Positions 31,202 to 40,125 of a DNA stretch of 64,000 bases are shown here, piece after piece; the stretch's first letter is position 1, and each line of letters begins with the position of its first letter. The notes under the pieces are model-generated. The model did no database searches. It was not told the origin of the DNA and saw only the letters and a program-made list of their open reading frames with translations. The stretch covers positions 6,200,001 to 6,264,000 of the forward strand of contig NZ_JBBOCA010000001.1 in the NCBI RefSeq assembly GCF_038002225.1, in the 5' to 3' direction. Source of the stretch: Paenibacillus sp. FSL R7-0204. GTDB taxonomy: Bacteria > Bacillota > Bacilli > Paenibacillales > Paenibacillaceae. A program made the position numbers and the translations under genes.

Positions 31202-33214
31202 ATGATAATCTCATGTCAAAATATCCAAAAATACCACGGTGCCCAGCTCGTCCTGAGCGATGTCACCTTCGATATCCGCCAAGGCGAAAAAATCGGTCTG
31301 ATCGGCCGCAACGGCTGCGGCAAAACCACCCTCTTCCACCTGCTGAGCGGGGAGGAACGCCCGGATCAAGGGCAGCTCTCCATCCGCCGGGGCAGCGTCA
31401 TCGGCCTGCTTGCCCAGATTCAGGAGGTGAACGAGAGCGACACGGTCTATGCCGTCCTTCAGCGCAGCTTTGCGGAGCAGCTCGGCTGGCAGCGCCGCCT
31501 GCGGGAGCTGGAGCTGGAGATGTCTTCCGCAGGCGCGGGCGAAGACGGGCAGGCCTGGAACCGGCTGCTTAAGGAATACGGCACCCTGCAGGAGAAGTTC
31601 GAGGCCGCAGGCGGCTATGAGCTGGAAGCCTCGATCCAGCGTGTAGCCTCAGGGCTGGGGATTGGAGCGGAGCAGTACGACCGCCGCTTCTCTTCCCTCT
31701 CCGGCGGAGAGAAGACCAAGGTAGGGCTGGCCGAGCTGCTGCTGCGCCGTCCCGACATCCTGCTGCTCGATGAGCCGACCAACCATCTGGACATGGAGGC
31801 TATCGAGTGGCTGGAGCAGTTCCTCCAGAGCTATGACGGCACGGTGCTGGCGATCTCCCATGACCGTTACTTCCTGGATGCCGTGGTGAAGAAGGTCATC
31901 GAGATTGAAGACGGGGAGGCCTTCACCTTCCATACGAACTACAGCGGTTATCAGGTGGAGAAGGAAGCCCGGCTCCTTCAGCAATTCGCTGACTACCAGG
32001 AGCAGCAGAAGAAGATCAAACAGATGCAGGAGAGTATCAAAAGGCTGATTGAATGGGGCAACCGCTCCAATCCGCCGAACCCTTCCTTCCACCGCCGTGC
32101 GGCGTCCATGCAGAAGGCGCTGGACCGGATGGTCAAGGTCAAACGCCCGATCCTGGAGCGCAAGTCCATGGATCTTCAGCTCCAGCAGGAGGACCGGACC
32201 GGCAACCAAGTCGTCATCCTGGACCGGATCAGCAAGTCTTACGGGGAGCGCAGGCTTTTCTCGGCCGCCAGCGATATTCTGAGATACGGTGAGACCACCG
32301 CACTGATCGGCGGCAACGGAGCAGGCAAAAGCACCCTGCTGAAGATCATCCTCAGCCAGGAGACACCGGATAGCGGGAGCTGTACGCTTGCTTCCCGAGC
32401 TGTCGTCGGTTATCTGGCCCAGGAAGCTGTGCCGGAAGAGGGCGGCCACTCCGTGCTGCGGTATTTCCGCGAGGAGGCCGGACTTGAAGAAGGCGAAGCC
32501 CGCAGCCAGCTGGCCCGCTTCCTTTTCTATGGCAGCGATGTCTTCAAGAGCATCACTAACCTCTCTGGAGGAGAATGGACCCGGCTGCGCTTCGCGATCC
32601 TGATGCACAAGAAGCCGAATCTGCTGATTCTGGATGAGCCGACCAACCATCTGGATATCGATTCACGCGAGGCGCTGGAGGAAGCGCTGGAGGAGTTCCC
32701 CGGCACCGTGCTGGCGGTATCCCATGACCGTTATTTCATCAACCGCTGCTTCGGCAAGCTCTGGCATATTGACGGCGGACACTTCTCCTCCTTCCCGGGC
32801 AACTACGAATACTATAAGGAAAAGCAGGCCGAAGCCGCCCAGCGGCAGGAGGTCACGCAGCCTTTCGGAGGCGGAACCGGCAAGCCCCGCTCCTTAAGCG
32901 GGCAGGTAGACCGCTCCCCTTCTGCCTCTGCCTCAGCAGGTTCGGGTACGGAATCCGCTTCCTCCCGCCGCAAGAATACAGGGGGATCACCCTCCAGTCC
33001 TGCCAGTCCGGACCGCAAGCCGCGTCCGGCAGCTTCGTGGGAGCAGGATATTGCCGCAGCGGAAGCGCAGCTTGCTCTTATCGATGCCGAGATGCTGGAC
33101 CCGCAGCTGTCGAGCAATGCAGCGAAGCTGGCCGAGCTGCAAGGAATGAGAGATGCTGCGCAGCAGAAGCTCGATGACCTGTATAGCGGCTGGTTAAGCG
33201 AAGCGGAGATGTGA
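31202..33214 (+). CDS. ABC-F family ATPase (ribosome-associated)
   Basis: Two ABC domains share one chain with no membrane segment. Domain 1 has Walker A GRNGCGKTT (near 35), signature LSGGEKTKVGLAELL and LLLDEPTNHLD. Domain 2 has Walker A GGNGAGKST, signature LSGGEWTRLRFA and LILDEPTNHLD. Both catalytic Glu residues are present. The interdomain arm (about 245-325, rich in Lys/Gln/Arg) is the part that reaches the peptidyl-transferase centre in this family. A Ser/Pro linker and a C-terminal coiled coil (AAAEAQLALIDAEM) follow. ABC-F proteins act on stalled ribosomes or displace antibiotics. Which of these applies is unclear. Ribosome site AAAGGAG. The leader and hairpin upstream suggest drug-induced attenuation. 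Confidence 0.9.
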   Translation: MIISCQNIQKYHGAQLVLSDVTFDIRQGEKIGLIGRNGCGKTTLFHLLSGEERPDQGQLSIRRGSVIGLLAQIQEVNESDTVYAVLQRSFAEQLGWQRRLRELELEMSSAGAGEDGQAWNRLLKEYGTLQEKFEAAGGYELEASIQRVASGLGIGAEQYDRRFSSLSGGEKTKVGLAELLLRRPDILLLDEPTNHLDMEAIEWLEQFLQSYDGTVLAISHDRYFLDAVVKKVIEIEDGEAFTFHTNYSGYQVEKEARLLQQFADYQEQQKKIKQMQESIKRLIEWGNRSNPPNPSFHRRAASMQKALDRMVKVKRPILERKSMDLQLQQEDRTGNQVVILDRISKSYGERRLFSAASDILRYGETTALIGGNGAGKSTLLKIILSQETPDSGSCTLASRAVVGYLAQEAVPEEGGHSVLRYFREEAGLEEGEARSQLARFLFYGSDVFKSITNLSGGEWTRLRFAILMHKKPNLLILDEPTNHLDIDSREALEEALEEFPGTVLAVSHDRYFINRCFGKLWHIDGGHFSSFPGNYEYYKEKQAEAAQRQEVTQPFGGGTGKPRSLSGQVDRSPSASASAGSGTESASSRRKNTGGSPSSPASPDRKPRPAASWEQDIAAAEAQLALIDAEMLDPQLSSNAAKLAELQGMRDAAQQKLDDLYSGWLSEAEM

Positions 33215-33259
33215 ATTGTAGACAGACTAAATACTAAATCTAAGGTAGAGGTGACCGTA

Positions 33260-33736
33260 ATGACATTAACCCCGGAAATTGCGAAATATTGGGAGAGTTA
33301 TCTGGCGAAGCATCCGGAAGCGGCAGACAAATTCGACAGCGCCTGGGCGTTCGGCGACAATCCCCGGCTGGCAGATGAGCTGCTGGATCTGGTTCTGAGC
33401 GGAATCAAGACAGGAACCGCGCAGAATTATGAGCTGGTTGAAGCTCAAGGGCTGACCATGCCTTTTACAGGCGGGTTATCCGTCCTGCTTGACAGTAATG
33501 GGCAGCCGCGTGCGATCATCGAAACAACGAAGGTGGAGGTCGTTCCATTCGCTGAGGTAACCGCTGAATTCGCCTACTCCGAAGGGGAGGATGACCGCAG
33601 CCTTGAATCCTGGCGCTACGAGCATGAGGTGTTCTTCACCAGGGAGCTGGGGCGTGAGGGCAAGCCATCATTCGACCCGGATATGCGGGTGGTCTGCGAG
33701 ACCTTCCAGCTCGTGCATATCAACAACGACTTGTAA
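33260..33736 (+). CDS. ASCH-domain protein
   Basis: The 158-residue protein has an ASCH domain, an RNA-binding-like beta barrel related to PUA. The signature regions are AWAFGDNPRLADELLDLVLSG, then KTGTAQNYELVEAQG and IIETTKVEVVPFAEV, and WRYEHEVFF near the end. Some ASCH proteins (YqfB) hydrolyse N4-acetylcytidine, and others bind RNA or nucleotides. I chose the ATG at 33260 with AGAGGTGA 5 bases upstream. The GTG at 33251 overlaps that site. It follows the ABC-F gene by 45 bases on the same strand with no terminator between them, so it may be cotranscribed. Confidence 0.88.
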   Translation: MTLTPEIAKYWESYLAKHPEAADKFDSAWAFGDNPRLADELLDLVLSGIKTGTAQNYELVEAQGLTMPFTGGLSVLLDSNGQPRAIIETTKVEVVPFAEVTAEFAYSEGEDDRSLESWRYEHEVFFTRELGREGKPSFDPDMRVVCETFQLVHINNDL

Positions 33737-33748
33737 TTTCAGCATAAA

Positions 33749-33784
33749 AAGGCTGCTTCTTCACTTCGAAGAGGCAGCCTTCAT
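33749..33784. terminator. Bidirectional terminator between the ASCH gene and a small membrane protein gene
   Basis: AAGGCTGCTTCTTC pairs with GAAGAGGCAGCCTT. The minus strand has the better T run (TTTTTATGC), and the plus strand has TTCATTG. Confidence 0.8.
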
Positions 33785-33836
33785 TGTATATGTGCAGTTA
33801 GTAGTAGTGAGACTTAGCAATTGCTGCGGACGGGTC

Positions 33837-33992
33837 TTAGAATTTCCAGATGCCCATCATCCAGCCGATCAACGAGATCCATAAGGGAATACTGATCAGG
33901 ACACCCCATACCAGGCCCGTGGCGATATTGCCCTCTGTAGGCCGGGTCATCCCCTCCTGCGCAAGCGGAAGTCTTAGCTCTTCTTGTTCCAT
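33837..33992 (-). CDS. Small single-pass membrane protein, unknown function
   Basis: This 51-residue protein has a polar N-terminus (MEQEELRLPLAQEGMTRPTE) and one hydrophobic segment (GLVWGVLISIPLWISLIGWMM) before a short IWKF tail. AGGAGGGGATCGC precedes the ATG at 33992, a strong and well-spaced ribosome site. The open frame extends further upstream to 34055, but that part overlaps the promoter area. A terminator follows. I do not recognise the family. Confidence 0.7.
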   Translation of the reverse strand: MEQEELRLPLAQEGMTRPTEGNIATGLVWGVLISIPLWISLIGWMMGIWKF

Positions 33993-34194
33993 GCGATCCC
34001 CTCCTAAAATTCTTATCGTCAAAGCAGAGGAAAAAATGTAGACCGCCAGGCCCAAAAAGAGATGTTTTCGATAAATTTTTTAGATATAAAGGCTCAGCGG
34101 ACTATCATTGTAAAGGCTTACATAAATAATATTAACCAAAAAATGTATTCATAAAACTTATATACACTCTTGGTTACCTAATATATGCAGTTCT

Positions 34195-34812
34195 TTAGTC
34201 CAATATTACTTCTTTTTCGGGATTGTGTAAATATTGGAATAGGGTGTGCAGCTGCTCGGCCGTGTTGCGTTCCTCAGACAATTCGGGCAATGCATCCTCG
34301 GCAAAAAATCCCGCACCGCTCGTCTCCACACCACCCGCCGCTTCCCCGCCTGTAATTCTGCACAGGATAAACATTTTATAGGTATGGTATGGCTCCGGCG
34401 GATGCTGGTGGAACTTCTTATCCAGTACAGCAAGCAGACGGACCGCTTCCGCCTGGTAACCGGATTCCTCGGCAATTTCCTTCACTACTACCTCGCTTGG
34501 TGACAGGCCGATATCCGCCCACCCTCCGGGCAGTGCCCATTTTCCGTCGAGCTTCTCGTGTACGAGCAGAATTTTATTATCCTGAAAAAGTACTCCCCGA
34601 ATATCCACCTTAGGTGTGCTATACCCGCCTTCGCCCGCGAAAGAGAGCCTGATACGTTCCTTGCTCTCATACGTATAGTTCGCCAGAATATCCACACTCA
34701 GCTCGCGCAGCGCCTGATAACGCTCAATATCATATACATCCTTGGCATACGCCAGCCCTGTCTGGGCAATCCCTTGAATTTCTTTGGCCCAGGTTAACCA
34801 TTTCGGTTCCAC
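34195..34812 (-). CDS. NUDIX hydrolase with Nudix_N domain
   Basis: The enzyme hydrolyses a nucleoside diphosphate linked to another group, probably ADP-ribose or a related sugar nucleotide. The N-terminal 65 residues (PKWLTWAKEIQGIAQTGLAY, then DVYDIERYQALRELS) are the Nudix_N helical domain. The Nudix box reads GGWADIGLSPSEVVVKEIAE followed by ESG, with Lys in place of the usual Arg before the catalytic Glu pair. The GTG at 34812, 7 bases after AAGGCGG, is preferred to the GTG at 34818. The product has 205 residues. It is preceded by a methylase gene on the same strand, 44 bases away. Confidence 0.88.
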   Translation of the reverse strand: MEPKWLTWAKEIQGIAQTGLAYAKDVYDIERYQALRELSVDILANYTYESKERIRLSFAGEGGYSTPKVDIRGVLFQDNKILLVHEKLDGKWALPGGWADIGLSPSEVVVKEIAEESGYQAEAVRLLAVLDKKFHQHPPEPYHTYKMFILCRITGGEAAGGVETSGAGFFAEDALPELSEERNTAEQLHTLFQYLHNPEKEVILD

Positions 34813-34862
34813 AAGCACACCGCCTTCACTCGGATTTAGTTACGCTGTTTCTTCCAGCCGCT

Positions 34863-35819
34863 CTACTCGCACAGCATCAGGTGACGGGAGAACGCACCTT
34901 TGCGCGCCACACAACGGTCTACAATCGTAAAACCGGCCGCAGCAATCATCTCATCCACCGCCTCAATCGCCACAATGACCACTCTGTCCGCAATCCGCCG
35001 CGTATGGCTCAGAATCCCAAGCTGCTCTTCGGGGGTAATCCGTGAATACAGATTATAAGGCATATCCACGATGGCCGCATCGTAATGCTCCTGGATGTCT
35101 GCGATATCTCCGAGCGTAACAACGCTCTCGAAGCCGAAGTGAGTAATGTTCGTCCGCGCACCTGCCGCTATGAGCGGGTTAATATCACGGCCGACGACAT
35201 CGATTCCCATCGACAGAGCTTCCACCATTACTGTGCCAATTCCGCAGCAGGGGTCGATCAGCTTCACACCGTGTATGCGCGGAACCGCCATATTGACCGC
35301 TGCCCGGGCTACCCGTGTGCTGAGCGCTATCGAGTAGCTGCGGGGCTTTTTCATCTGCCGGAACCAGGTTGCATTGTTCTTATGATAAGGGCCGAAGTAC
35401 CAGCGTCCGCCGAGCGTAACAATCCCGTACACCAGCTCCGGATGGTTCACATCCGCCTCTCCCTCAATCCGCAGGCCGATTTCCCGCTCAATCACTCTGC
35501 GCTCACCATATTCGATTTTATGTTCAGGAGCCAGATCATTAGTCTTCACAAAAATAACCTTGAAGCTCCGCCCCGCAACCTCTACCTGCTCCGTCTGCTT
35601 GTAAATCTCCGGGAGCGTGTCCCCTTCGTACATCACATCTATCCGCTCTTTGATAAAAGGACTGCGGCTGACATCCACCTCCACCCCGCTTGCAAATATA
35701 GCCGGAGGAATCTCCCTGCCGAACAGGCAGCGCAGCTCCATCCCGCACAAAGAGGTCTCATCCGGCGAATGGGCATACGTATAAATATATATCGGTTCAA
35801 CACTTGCAGGTATATTCAT
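34863..35819 (-). CDS. TRM11-like / UPF0020-family RNA N-methyltransferase
   Basis: The protein pairs an N-terminal substrate-recognition part (PIYIYTYAHSPDETSLCGME) with a SAM-dependent methylase: LIDPCCGIGTVMVEALSMG binds SAM, and DMPYNLYS is the DPPY-type catalytic motif for an exocyclic amine of a base. Family members modify guanosine in tRNA or rRNA. The start is uncertain. The ATG at 35819 fits the family's usual opening, but its ribosome site (AGGAG) is 16 bases away. A GTG at 35825 is 10 bases from it. The open frame to 35894 adds 25 residues without similarity. It lies divergent from the dipeptidase gene. Confidence 0.8.
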   Translation of the reverse strand: MNIPASVEPIYIYTYAHSPDETSLCGMELRCLFGREIPPAIFASGVEVDVSRSPFIKERIDVMYEGDTLPEIYKQTEQVEVAGRSFKVIFVKTNDLAPEHKIEYGERRVIEREIGLRIEGEADVNHPELVYGIVTLGGRWYFGPYHKNNATWFRQMKKPRSYSIALSTRVARAAVNMAVPRIHGVKLIDPCCGIGTVMVEALSMGIDVVGRDINPLIAAGARTNITHFGFESVVTLGDIADIQEHYDAAIVDMPYNLYSRITPEEQLGILSHTRRIADRVVIVAIEAVDEMIAAAGFTIVDRCVARKGAFSRHLMLCE

Positions 35820-36139
35820 TGACACTACAATTTCGCTCCTGTCGCTTCCGCCGCGCCCGGCGGTTCCTTTGCTTAAACTAATTAAGTCTATCACGGTTAC
35901 TGCCAGTTATCAACAGCCTGCAAGGAACTGTTTGCTAAGCTGCGCAGCTCCGGTCACCCTCTGTTGAAGGGGTAGGACAATCCTTTTTTGATCCATCGGG
36001 ATATCTCCAGTATAATGAATGCATTACACTGCCGAACCTGAGCCGCAGAGACCCTCCGTTATGCCTTTCGCCGCATAAGCCGCATAATAAGGGTAGCTGT
36101 GGTATTAAGCAGCGAATTCCAAGGAGGTACATACCTACA

Positions 36140-37495
36140 ATGTCATACAAAACTTACTTTCAGGCTGAGCGTGAAGCACAGCTTGGCGAGCTCAAGCAAT
36201 GGCTGGCCATCCCCAGCATTTCAGCCCTGTCCAGCCACAAAGAAGATATCCATACCGCAGCCGGCTGGCTGGTAGAGACCCTGAAGCGTGCAGGCCTTGA
36301 GAATATCGAGCTGCACCCTACAGCCGGTCATCCGGTGGTCTATGCAGATTACCTTCACGCCCCCGGCAAGCCGACCATTCTGGTCTACGGCCATTATGAT
36401 GTACAGCCGGTTGATCCGCTGAACCTGTGGACTACGCCTCCGTTTGAACCGGAGATCCGTGACGGCAAGCTCTATGCGCGCGGCGCTACAGACGACAAAG
36501 GCCAGGTATTCATGCATATCAAAGCCATCGAGGCTATTCTCAAGCAAGAGGGTACTCTGCCGGTCAACATCAAGCTCTGCATCGAAGGGGAAGAAGAGAT
36601 TGGCAGCGTCAACCTGCCGCCATTCCTGGAAGCCAATCAGGACAAGCTTGCAGCAGATGCCGTCCTCGTCTCGGATACTTCCCTGCTGGAACGCGGACGC
36701 CCTGCCATCTGTACCGGACTGCGTGGTCTCTGCTCCATGGAGGTCACAGTGAACACCGCCTTGACTGATTTGCACTCCGGCTCCTACGGCGGCGGCGTTC
36801 CCAATGCGCTGCATGCGCTGGTGTCGCTGCTGAGCACCCTTCACGATGACAAGGGCCGCGTATCTGTAGAAGGCTTCTATGAAGGCGTGCCTGCCCTGTC
36901 CCCGCTGCTGCGCGAAGAATTCGCCAAGCAAGGCGTGGATGAAGACAAAATCCGGACCGCCCTCGGCCTGGAGCAATTGTACGGTGAAGAAGGTTACACC
37001 TTCGTAGAACGGGTCGGCGCGCGTCCAACACTGGAGCTGAACGGTGTATACGGAGGCTTCCAAGGCGAAGGCAGCAAGACTGTAATCCCGAAGGAAGCCC
37101 ATGCCAAGATTACCTGCCGCCTGGTCGGCGACCAGGACCCGCAGCACATCCTGGATGCCGTTGAAGCTCATTTGAAAGCTAATATTCAAAAGGGTGCCAA
37201 GGTTCAGGTGAAGCAGATGGAGAAGGCACGCGCCTTCAACATCGACCCGTCGCACCCGATCCTCCAGACCGCTGCCGATGCTTACGGCAAGGTCTACGGC
37301 ACCCGCGCCCTCTTCACCAAAGACGGCGGCTCCATCCCGATCATGGAGAGCTTCTCCCGCATCCTGAAGGCGCCGGTCGTCCTGATGGGCTTCGGACTCG
37401 ATGACGAGAACCTGCACGCGCCGGACGAGCATTTCAACCTGGAGAACTTCGACAAAGGCCTGTTGACCCTTGTTGAGTTCCTGAAGACCGTCTAA
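36140..37495 (+). CDS. M20-family dipeptidase
   Basis: The zinc peptidase splits dipeptides or acyl-amino acids in the cytoplasm. The 451-residue chain shows metal ligands in VYGHYDVQPVDP, RGATDDKGQVFMH (bridging Asp), CIEGEEEIGS (catalytic and metal Glu) and VSDTSLL, plus the lid motif LTDLHSGSYGGGVPNAL and the C-terminal HAPDEHFNLENF. Length fits the PepV/carnosinase-like group without secretion. AAGGAGGT lies 12 bases before the ATG, slightly far. It is monocistronic with its own terminator. Confidence 0.92.
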   Translation: MSYKTYFQAEREAQLGELKQWLAIPSISALSSHKEDIHTAAGWLVETLKRAGLENIELHPTAGHPVVYADYLHAPGKPTILVYGHYDVQPVDPLNLWTTPPFEPEIRDGKLYARGATDDKGQVFMHIKAIEAILKQEGTLPVNIKLCIEGEEEIGSVNLPPFLEANQDKLAADAVLVSDTSLLERGRPAICTGLRGLCSMEVTVNTALTDLHSGSYGGGVPNALHALVSLLSTLHDDKGRVSVEGFYEGVPALSPLLREEFAKQGVDEDKIRTALGLEQLYGEEGYTFVERVGARPTLELNGVYGGFQGEGSKTVIPKEAHAKITCRLVGDQDPQHILDAVEAHLKANIQKGAKVQVKQMEKARAFNIDPSHPILQTAADAYGKVYGTRALFTKDGGSIPIMESFSRILKAPVVLMGFGLDDENLHAPDEHFNLENFDKGLLTLVEFLKTV

Positions 37496-37530
37496 CGTCC
37501 AAGGCAGACGGCTTACCTGTCATTTCATAA

Positions 37531-37570
37531 AGCCAGGCCCCCGAAGGATCGGGAGCCTGGCTGCTTTTTG
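37531..37570 (+). terminator. Rho-independent terminator of the dipeptidase gene
   Basis: AGCCAGGCCCCCGA pairs with TCGGGAGCCTGGCT, followed by GCTTTTTG. Confidence 0.9.
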
Positions 37571-37616
37571 TTTTATTTTCGTCTATATTGGGTCCACACG
37601 CCCTCATTTTCACAAC

Positions 37617-37640
37617 AAAAAAACCCTTGCGGACAAGGAT
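37617..37640 (-). terminator. Terminator of the tRNA-Gly gene
   Basis: On the minus strand CCTTG-TCCG-CAAGG is followed by GTTTTTTT, 16 bases after the tRNA end. Confidence 0.75.
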
Positions 37641-37655
37641 TTCGGAAGTTAAATA

Positions 37656-37729
37656 TGGAGCGGGTGATGGGAATCGAACCCACGCTATCAGCTTGGAAGG
37701 CTGAAGTTCTACCATTGAACTACACCCGC
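37656..37729 (-). tRNA. tRNA-Gly, anticodon UCC, with encoded CCA
   Basis: The minus strand folds as a complete cloverleaf: acceptor GCGGGTG with CACCCGC, D-arm GTTC/GAAC, anticodon stem TCAGC/GCTGA with loop CTTCCAA (anticodon TCC), and T-arm TGGG-TTCGATT-CCCA. The discriminator T and the gene-encoded CCA close the 74-base gene. It decodes GGA (and by wobble GGG). It stands alone with a small terminator and no neighbouring tRNA. Confidence 0.97.
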
Positions 37730-37814
37730 AACTCGAATTGAGTACAAGAAACATTGTAGCATCACTACGAATAAATTGCAACCCTATTAAATTCAGATAC
37801 CGGAGGTCCGGAGG

Positions 37815-39938
37815 TTACGACGGCATTTCCAGCAAAGGCCTGAGGAAGGACTGCTCGAATTCAGCGGCCTTCACCGGCTTGCTGAACAGATACCCCTGGG
37901 CCTCATGGCAATGCTGCTGGCGCAGAAAGTGCAGTTGCTCCTTGTTCTCCACTCCTTCGGCGGTAACCTTGAGCTTCAAATGGTGGGCCATCGAGGTAAT
38001 CGTAGAGACAATCGCAGCATTGTTGCTGTCCTCCATAACATCGGATACGAAAGAACGGTCGATCTTCAAGCGGTCAATCGGCATATTCTTCAGATAATGC
38101 AGCGAGCTGTAGCCCGTGCCGAAATCATCGATGCTGATGCATACGCCAAGTCTTTTGAGGCGGTTGAGCTGATCGAAGGCGGTCTCCTTGTCCAAGGTCA
38201 TACTCTCGGTAATCTCCAAATCCACGTAGCAGGGATCCAGACCGATATCCTTCAGGATGGCATCAATTTTTCCGGCCAGATTAGGCTGCAGGAACTGGCG
38301 CATCGAGAGGTTAATGGACACGCAAATCGGATGATAGCCGGCATCCTGCCACATTTTATTCTGCAGACAGGCCGTCTTAAGCACCCACTCCCCAATGGGA
38401 ACAATTAGCCCGCTCTCTTCAGCGATAGGAATGAAATCTACCGGAGAGACCAAGCCGCGTTTGGGATGGTTCCAGCGCAGCAGCGCCTCCATGCCTACAA
38501 TCTCTTCTGTCTCAAGCAGGACCTGGGGCTGATAGACCAGATAGAACTCCCCCCGCTCCAGCGCCCGGCGCAGATCATTCTCCAGCTTGAGACGTTCCTT
38601 CGCCTTCATCTGCATAGCCGGAATATAGCGGCGGATCTCCACCCCCTGTTCCTTGGCATTGTGCACAGCTGTGTCTGCATTCTGTATCAACTGCTCAGCC
38701 GTATCTCCGTCCCCGGGATAGATGCTTACCCCCAGACTAAGCGAGATATGGTATTCACCCGACTCCAGACCTACCGGTGTCTCGAACAGGCGCAGCAGCT
38801 CACCCGCCCGGACCAGACAATTCTCCAGCCCTGTCCGCTCCGTCATCAGAAAAGCAAACTCGTCCGCCCCCATACTAAAGAGTTCTTCATTGACTCTAAC
38901 CTCGTCCCCGATCCGCCGGGCAACCAGCTGCAGCAGCAGATCTCCTGCATAATGACCAAGAGAGTCATTGATATTCTTGAAATGGTTGATGTTCATAATG
39001 ACTAGCCCCGAGAAGCCGCGGCTTTTGTCCTGCTCACTCTGGAGCACCACCTCTTCCATGCGCTGCATCAGACGGCGTCTGTTCGGAAGACCTGTCAGCT
39101 CATCGTGGTACGCCAGATAATTAATCCGTGCTTCCGCCTGCTGGTTCTCCTGGAACGGCTCCTCAATCGTCAATCTGTAGACTCCGGTCAGCAGAAGATA
39201 ATACGCCGCTGCGCTGCTGAGCATCCCAAAGAGATAATCCAATTCTCCGACACTGAACAGATTCATGAAGAAGACCTGAGCCAGTGAGAAGAACACAAGG
39301 GAACGGATAATAATCAGCAGAGAGGCTGACTTTTCGCTTTTGCCCGGATAGATGATAATCGCAGCACCAAGCAAGTAGACGAACAGTATCGCCATGTTCA
39401 TCAGATCTCTTGCCGTTTCTGTCCATGGTTCGTCTGCCAGCCCGGAGACAATCAGGTTGCCGAGACCAAACACAGCCAAAGACAGCAGAATCACCACAAA
39501 AGCATTCCTGAACACCTTCCCCTTGCTGCCGGTTCCTACAAGCTGGTCTTCTCTGCTGAAAATAAGCATAATCCCCAGTGCGCTGGCCAGCCGGGAGAAC
39601 GTCAGGAGCCATAAGGACTGCCCCTGGCTGATATAAGGGGTGATTCCGGGAATACCTGCAAACCCGAGTACATGCAGGAAGTCAAAAATGCTCACCCCCA
39701 GGAACAATGCAGAGGTGTACAGCCTGGCCTTGGATAAACTATTAGCGAACAGCAGCCAGCCCTGGGCGAAAATCGCAAAACCGAACGCGACAGTGCAGCA
39801 GCCCAAAATAAGGTAAAAGGCCATCAGTAAATCCTTGTCCTCTATTTGGCCCAGCGGTGTACGAAAAATCTGGATCAGAAGGAATAGCGCAGCCCCCAGA
39901 ATAGCCGCATGAATCGTCTTTCTCTCTTCTTGTCTCAT
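37815..39938 (-). CDS. Membrane GGDEF-EAL protein, probably a c-di-GMP phosphodiesterase
   Basis: About eight membrane segments cover residues 10-260 in a MASE-type sensory region (FDFLHVLGFAGIPG with conserved His). A GGDEF domain follows whose metal residues are changed: MNINHFKNINDSLGH in place of DxD (near 313), and GADEF in place of GGDEF (near 357). The EAL domain (about 455-700) is intact: EALLRWNHP, NLSMRQF, ITESMTLD, DDFGTGYSSL and AEGVE. The enzyme therefore probably breaks down c-di-GMP, with the degenerate GGDEF serving as a GTP sensor or scaffold. ATG with GAGGGA upstream. It is monocistronic and follows the tRNA on the same strand. Confidence 0.92.
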   Translation of the reverse strand: MRQEERKTIHAAILGAALFLLIQIFRTPLGQIEDKDLLMAFYLILGCCTVAFGFAIFAQGWLLFANSLSKARLYTSALFLGVSIFDFLHVLGFAGIPGITPYISQGQSLWLLTFSRLASALGIMLIFSREDQLVGTGSKGKVFRNAFVVILLSLAVFGLGNLIVSGLADEPWTETARDLMNMAILFVYLLGAAIIIYPGKSEKSASLLIIIRSLVFFSLAQVFFMNLFSVGELDYLFGMLSSAAAYYLLLTGVYRLTIEEPFQENQQAEARINYLAYHDELTGLPNRRRLMQRMEEVVLQSEQDKSRGFSGLVIMNINHFKNINDSLGHYAGDLLLQLVARRIGDEVRVNEELFSMGADEFAFLMTERTGLENCLVRAGELLRLFETPVGLESGEYHISLSLGVSIYPGDGDTAEQLIQNADTAVHNAKEQGVEIRRYIPAMQMKAKERLKLENDLRRALERGEFYLVYQPQVLLETEEIVGMEALLRWNHPKRGLVSPVDFIPIAEESGLIVPIGEWVLKTACLQNKMWQDAGYHPICVSINLSMRQFLQPNLAGKIDAILKDIGLDPCYVDLEITESMTLDKETAFDQLNRLKRLGVCISIDDFGTGYSSLHYLKNMPIDRLKIDRSFVSDVMEDSNNAAIVSTITSMAHHLKLKVTAEGVENKEQLHFLRQQHCHEAQGYLFSKPVKAAEFEQSFLRPLLEMPS

Positions 39939-40072
39939 AAGTCCCTCGCGTCTAAAAATAATATCTATAAAGTCAGATGGTTGTGTATGATGTCCTATGT
40001 ATAAATATCGGCTAGACAGCTCCGTAAAGTTACATTGATCACCTACAATATTGCACGAAAGCAGCTCCGGCA

Positions 40073-40112
40073 GAAAAAAAGCACCTGCCTACAAATAGAG
40101 GCCAGTGCTTTC
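40073..40112 (-). terminator. Terminator of the aldolase-like gene
   Basis: On the minus strand AAGCACTGGCCT pairs with AGGCAGGTGCTT, followed by TTTTTC. Confidence 0.85.
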
Positions 40113-40125
40113 TCCTTCCAGACGG

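Noticed and set aside
36221..37432. A 403-codon minus-strand frame opposite the dipeptidase
   Set aside because: It is a shadow of a clearly conserved M20 gene and has no ribosome site or domain.
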